From an uncultured Tolumonas sp. (GTDB lineage Bacteria; Pseudomonadota; Gammaproteobacteria; Enterobacterales; Aeromonadaceae): a stretch of 14,225 nucleotides of DNA. The notes beneath the pieces were generated by a model. The model saw only the letters and a list, made by a program, of their open reading frames with translations. It made no database searches and was not told the origin of the DNA. This document shows, in pieces, positions 12,552-14,225 of the stretch (positions are counted from its first letter, which is position 1; each line of letters starts with the position of its first letter). The position numbers and the translations under genes were made by a program. The stretch spans positions 1-14,225 of the forward strand of contig CAIZDF010000135.1 in the NCBI GenBank assembly GCA_903931645.1. The letters are read 5' to 3'.

Positions 12552-14225
12552 ACTGGCGTAATATTGTTCATTCATATGCGGGTATTCCGATTTTTGTGTT
12601 GGCATTCCTTGCCATGGTTATTCTTCCGTTGCCCGCTTGGTTATTGGATGCACTGTTTACGTTCAACATAGTCATGGCGTTATTAGTGCTGCTGGTTTCT
12701 GTTACCGCAAAACGGCCCCTCGATTTCTCGGTATTCCCCACGGTTCTGTTAGTCGCAACCTTGATGCGGTTATCACTGAATATCGCATCAACGCGAGTGG
12801 TGTTGCTGAATGGCCAGAACGGCGCGGAAGCAGCCGGTAAAGTCATCAAGGCCTTCGGGGAAGTGGTGATCGGAGGCAGTTACGTTGTCGGATTTGTGGT
12901 ATTCGTGATCTTGATGGTGATTAACTTTGTGGTGATCACCAAAGGGGGCGAGCGAATTTCAGAAGTATCTGCCCGCTTTACACTGGATGCGATGCCCGGT
13001 AAACAGATGGCTATTGATGCCGAAATGAATGCCGGCATCATCGATCAGAAGCAAGCCAAAAAACGGCGGCAGGAGATTGCCAGTGAGGCTGACTTCTACG
13101 GTGCAATGGATGGGGCATCGAAATTTGTGCGCGGTGATGCAATCGCTGGCTTGCTGATCTTGATCATTAACCTGATTGGCGGGCTGTGTATTGGCGTATT
13201 CCAACATGATATGTCGTTGCACGATGCCTTTCAGGTCTACTCACTACTGACCATCGGTGATGGGTTAGTCGCACAAATTCCATCGCTACTCATGTCGACC
13301 GCGGCTGCGATCATTGTCACCCGAGTGAACGATGACGGCGAAATGAGTGATCTGGTCAAACGGCAACTGCTGGCATCACCACGAGTGCTGTTTACCGTGG
13401 CGCTCTTGATGACCATTTTCGGATTAGTGCCCGGCATGCCCACGCTGGCTTTCTTGACGTTTGCTGCAGTCGTTGGTTATGCGGGCTGGCAAACACAACA
13501 ACGAGAAGCCGCCAGTCTGAATTCACTCGAAGCGGTGGAAGATCTCAGTGACAAGATAAAGCTGTCACAACGAGACAGTCTGGAATGGCAAGATCTACCC
13601 TACCCCGATTCATTGACCGTCGAAGTCGGCTACAAATTGGTCAGCATTGCCGACCCCGAGAAAAACCCCGAACTGCTAAACAGACTCAAAGGAATTCGAA
13701 AAACATTATCAGAGCAGTTTGGTTTTTTGCTACCGGAGATCCGTGTGCGAGACAACCTGCATCTAAAGCCAGAGCAATACCAGATCAAGCTGATCGGATC
13801 GGCGGTAACAAATGGTCGAGTTGAAATCGACCGTCTCATGGCGATTAGCTCTGGCAATGTCTATGGCAAATTGGATGGTATTCTGGTTAAAGAACCCGCA
13901 TATGGTATGGATGCCGTTTGGATCATGCCCTCGGATCGCCCCAAGGCATTGAATATGGGTTATTCCGTAGTCGAATCAGCGTCTGTTATTGCCACACATG
14001 TGGGTAAAGTGATCCGTGATCATTTGGATGAATTATTTGGTTTTGATGAAATATATGCCTTACATCAACGTCTCTCTGGTATTGCACCAAAATTGTCCGA
14101 AGCGTTAAATACGGCATTAACGCCAATGCAACAATTAAGAACAATTCGATATTTGCTAAAAGAACAGATTTCACTGGTTGATATTAAAACAATATCGACC
14201 ACTTTATTAGATAGTTGTGAAATAA
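12548..14225 (+). CDS. flhA: FlhA, flagellar export channel protein (3' truncated by window end)
   Basis: The frame is open from the ATG at 12548 to the last base: 559 residues of a protein normally near 690. The start overlaps the flhB stop by four bases. The N-terminal half holds about eight TM segments and the FHIPEP-family signature LMRLSLNIASTRVVLL (about 72-87), then FGEVVIGGSYVVGFVVF and the conserved cytoplasmic FHIPEP loop (GGERISEVSARFTLDAMPGKQMAIDAEMNAG...RQEIASEADFYGAMDGASKFVRGDA). The cytoplasmic half starts near residue 350, with VEVGYKLVSI, LLPEIRVRDN and YGMDAVWI. FlhA forms the nonameric ring that couples proton flow to export and docks chaperone-substrate complexes. No frameshift is seen. 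The remaining roughly 130 residues lie beyond the window. Confidence 0.97.
   Translation, partial: MNWRNIVHSYAGIPIFVLAFLAMVILPLPAWLLDALFTFNIVMALLVLLVSVTAKRPLDFSVFPTVLLVATLMRLSLNIASTRVVLLNGQNGAEAAGKVIKAFGEVVIGGSYVVGFVVFVILMVINFVVITKGGERISEVSARFTLDAMPGKQMAIDAEMNAGIIDQKQAKKRRQEIASEADFYGAMDGASKFVRGDAIAGLLILIINLIGGLCIGVFQHDMSLHDAFQVYSLLTIGDGLVAQIPSLLMSTAAAIIVTRVNDDGEMSDLVKRQLLASPRVLFTVALLMTIFGLVPGMPTLAFLTFAAVVGYAGWQTQQREAASLNSLEAVEDLSDKIKLSQRDSLEWQDLPYPDSLTVEVGYKLVSIADPEKNPELLNRLKGIRKTLSEQFGFLLPEIRVRDNLHLKPEQYQIKLIGSAVTNGRVEIDRLMAISSGNVYGKLDGILVKEPAYGMDAVWIMPSDRPKALNMGYSVVESASVIATHVGKVIRDHLDELFGFDEIYALHQRLSGIAPKLSEALNTALTPMQQLRTIRYLLKEQISLVDIKTISTTLLDSCEI

Noticed and set aside
1..14225. Transposon, prophage, CRISPR, toxin-antitoxin or defence genes
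   Set aside because: No transposase, integrase, repeat-spacer array or paired small toxin genes were seen; every long gene belongs to efflux, fructose metabolism or flagellar assembly.

Overview
The window reads as the chromosome of a motile, fructose-using gammaproteobacterium of moderate G+C. The fructose genes closely resemble the enteric/Vibrio/Aeromonas type: a Cra-like FruR, a FruB with fused IIA and HPr domains, and FruK and FruA in the order B-K-A. The flagellar genes have the gene order of lateral (Flag-2) systems of Vibrio, Aeromonas and E. coli. An Aeromonadales member such as a Tolumonas relative would fit, but that is an inference from gene content and base composition only. No insertion sequence, CRISPR array, tRNA or rRNA was seen.

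Region 1 (1-2407), efflux. The 3' part of a NodT-type outer-membrane efflux factor (+) converges on a MATE-family multidrug transporter (-). The strong UUCG-capped terminator of the first gene lies inside the last codons of the second.

Region 2 (2408-4215), regulator and isomerase. fruR/cra (-) is followed on the same strand by an RpiB/LacA/LacB-family sugar-phosphate isomerase whose catalytic-cysteine position is Asp. The 267-bp divergent fruR-fruB region carries three Cra-like operators, a perfect minus-strand TATAAT box lying inside a 26-bp imperfect palindrome, and an unexplained AGTTGCAA direct repeat.

Region 3 (4216-8121), fruBKA. This is a complete fructose PTS operon. Fructose is taken up and phosphorylated to fructose-1-phosphate by FruB/FruA, then converted by FruK to fructose-1,6-bisphosphate. 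Tight gene spacing and two tandem hairpins at the end suggest one transcript, which FruR probably represses until fructose-1-phosphate appears.

Region 4 (8038-8369), a 332-bp gap. After the fruA terminators there are nested inverted repeats, including a perfect 18-bp palindrome, ending in a second intrinsic terminator. This could be a small-RNA gene or an attenuating leader ahead of the flagellar genes.

Region 5 (8370-14225), flagellar export and switch operon: fliM-fliN-fliP-fliQ-fliR-flhB-flhA (flhA runs off the window). fliL and fliO are absent, flhA directly follows flhB, and every junction from fliN onward overlaps or is separated by one base. FliM is short and lacks a normal CheY-binding N-terminus. 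This is the pattern of a lateral (secondary) flagellar system. The window looks mostly like known systems; the least explained items are the isomerase next to fruR, the structured 8128-8281 segment, and the extra repeats in the fru control region.
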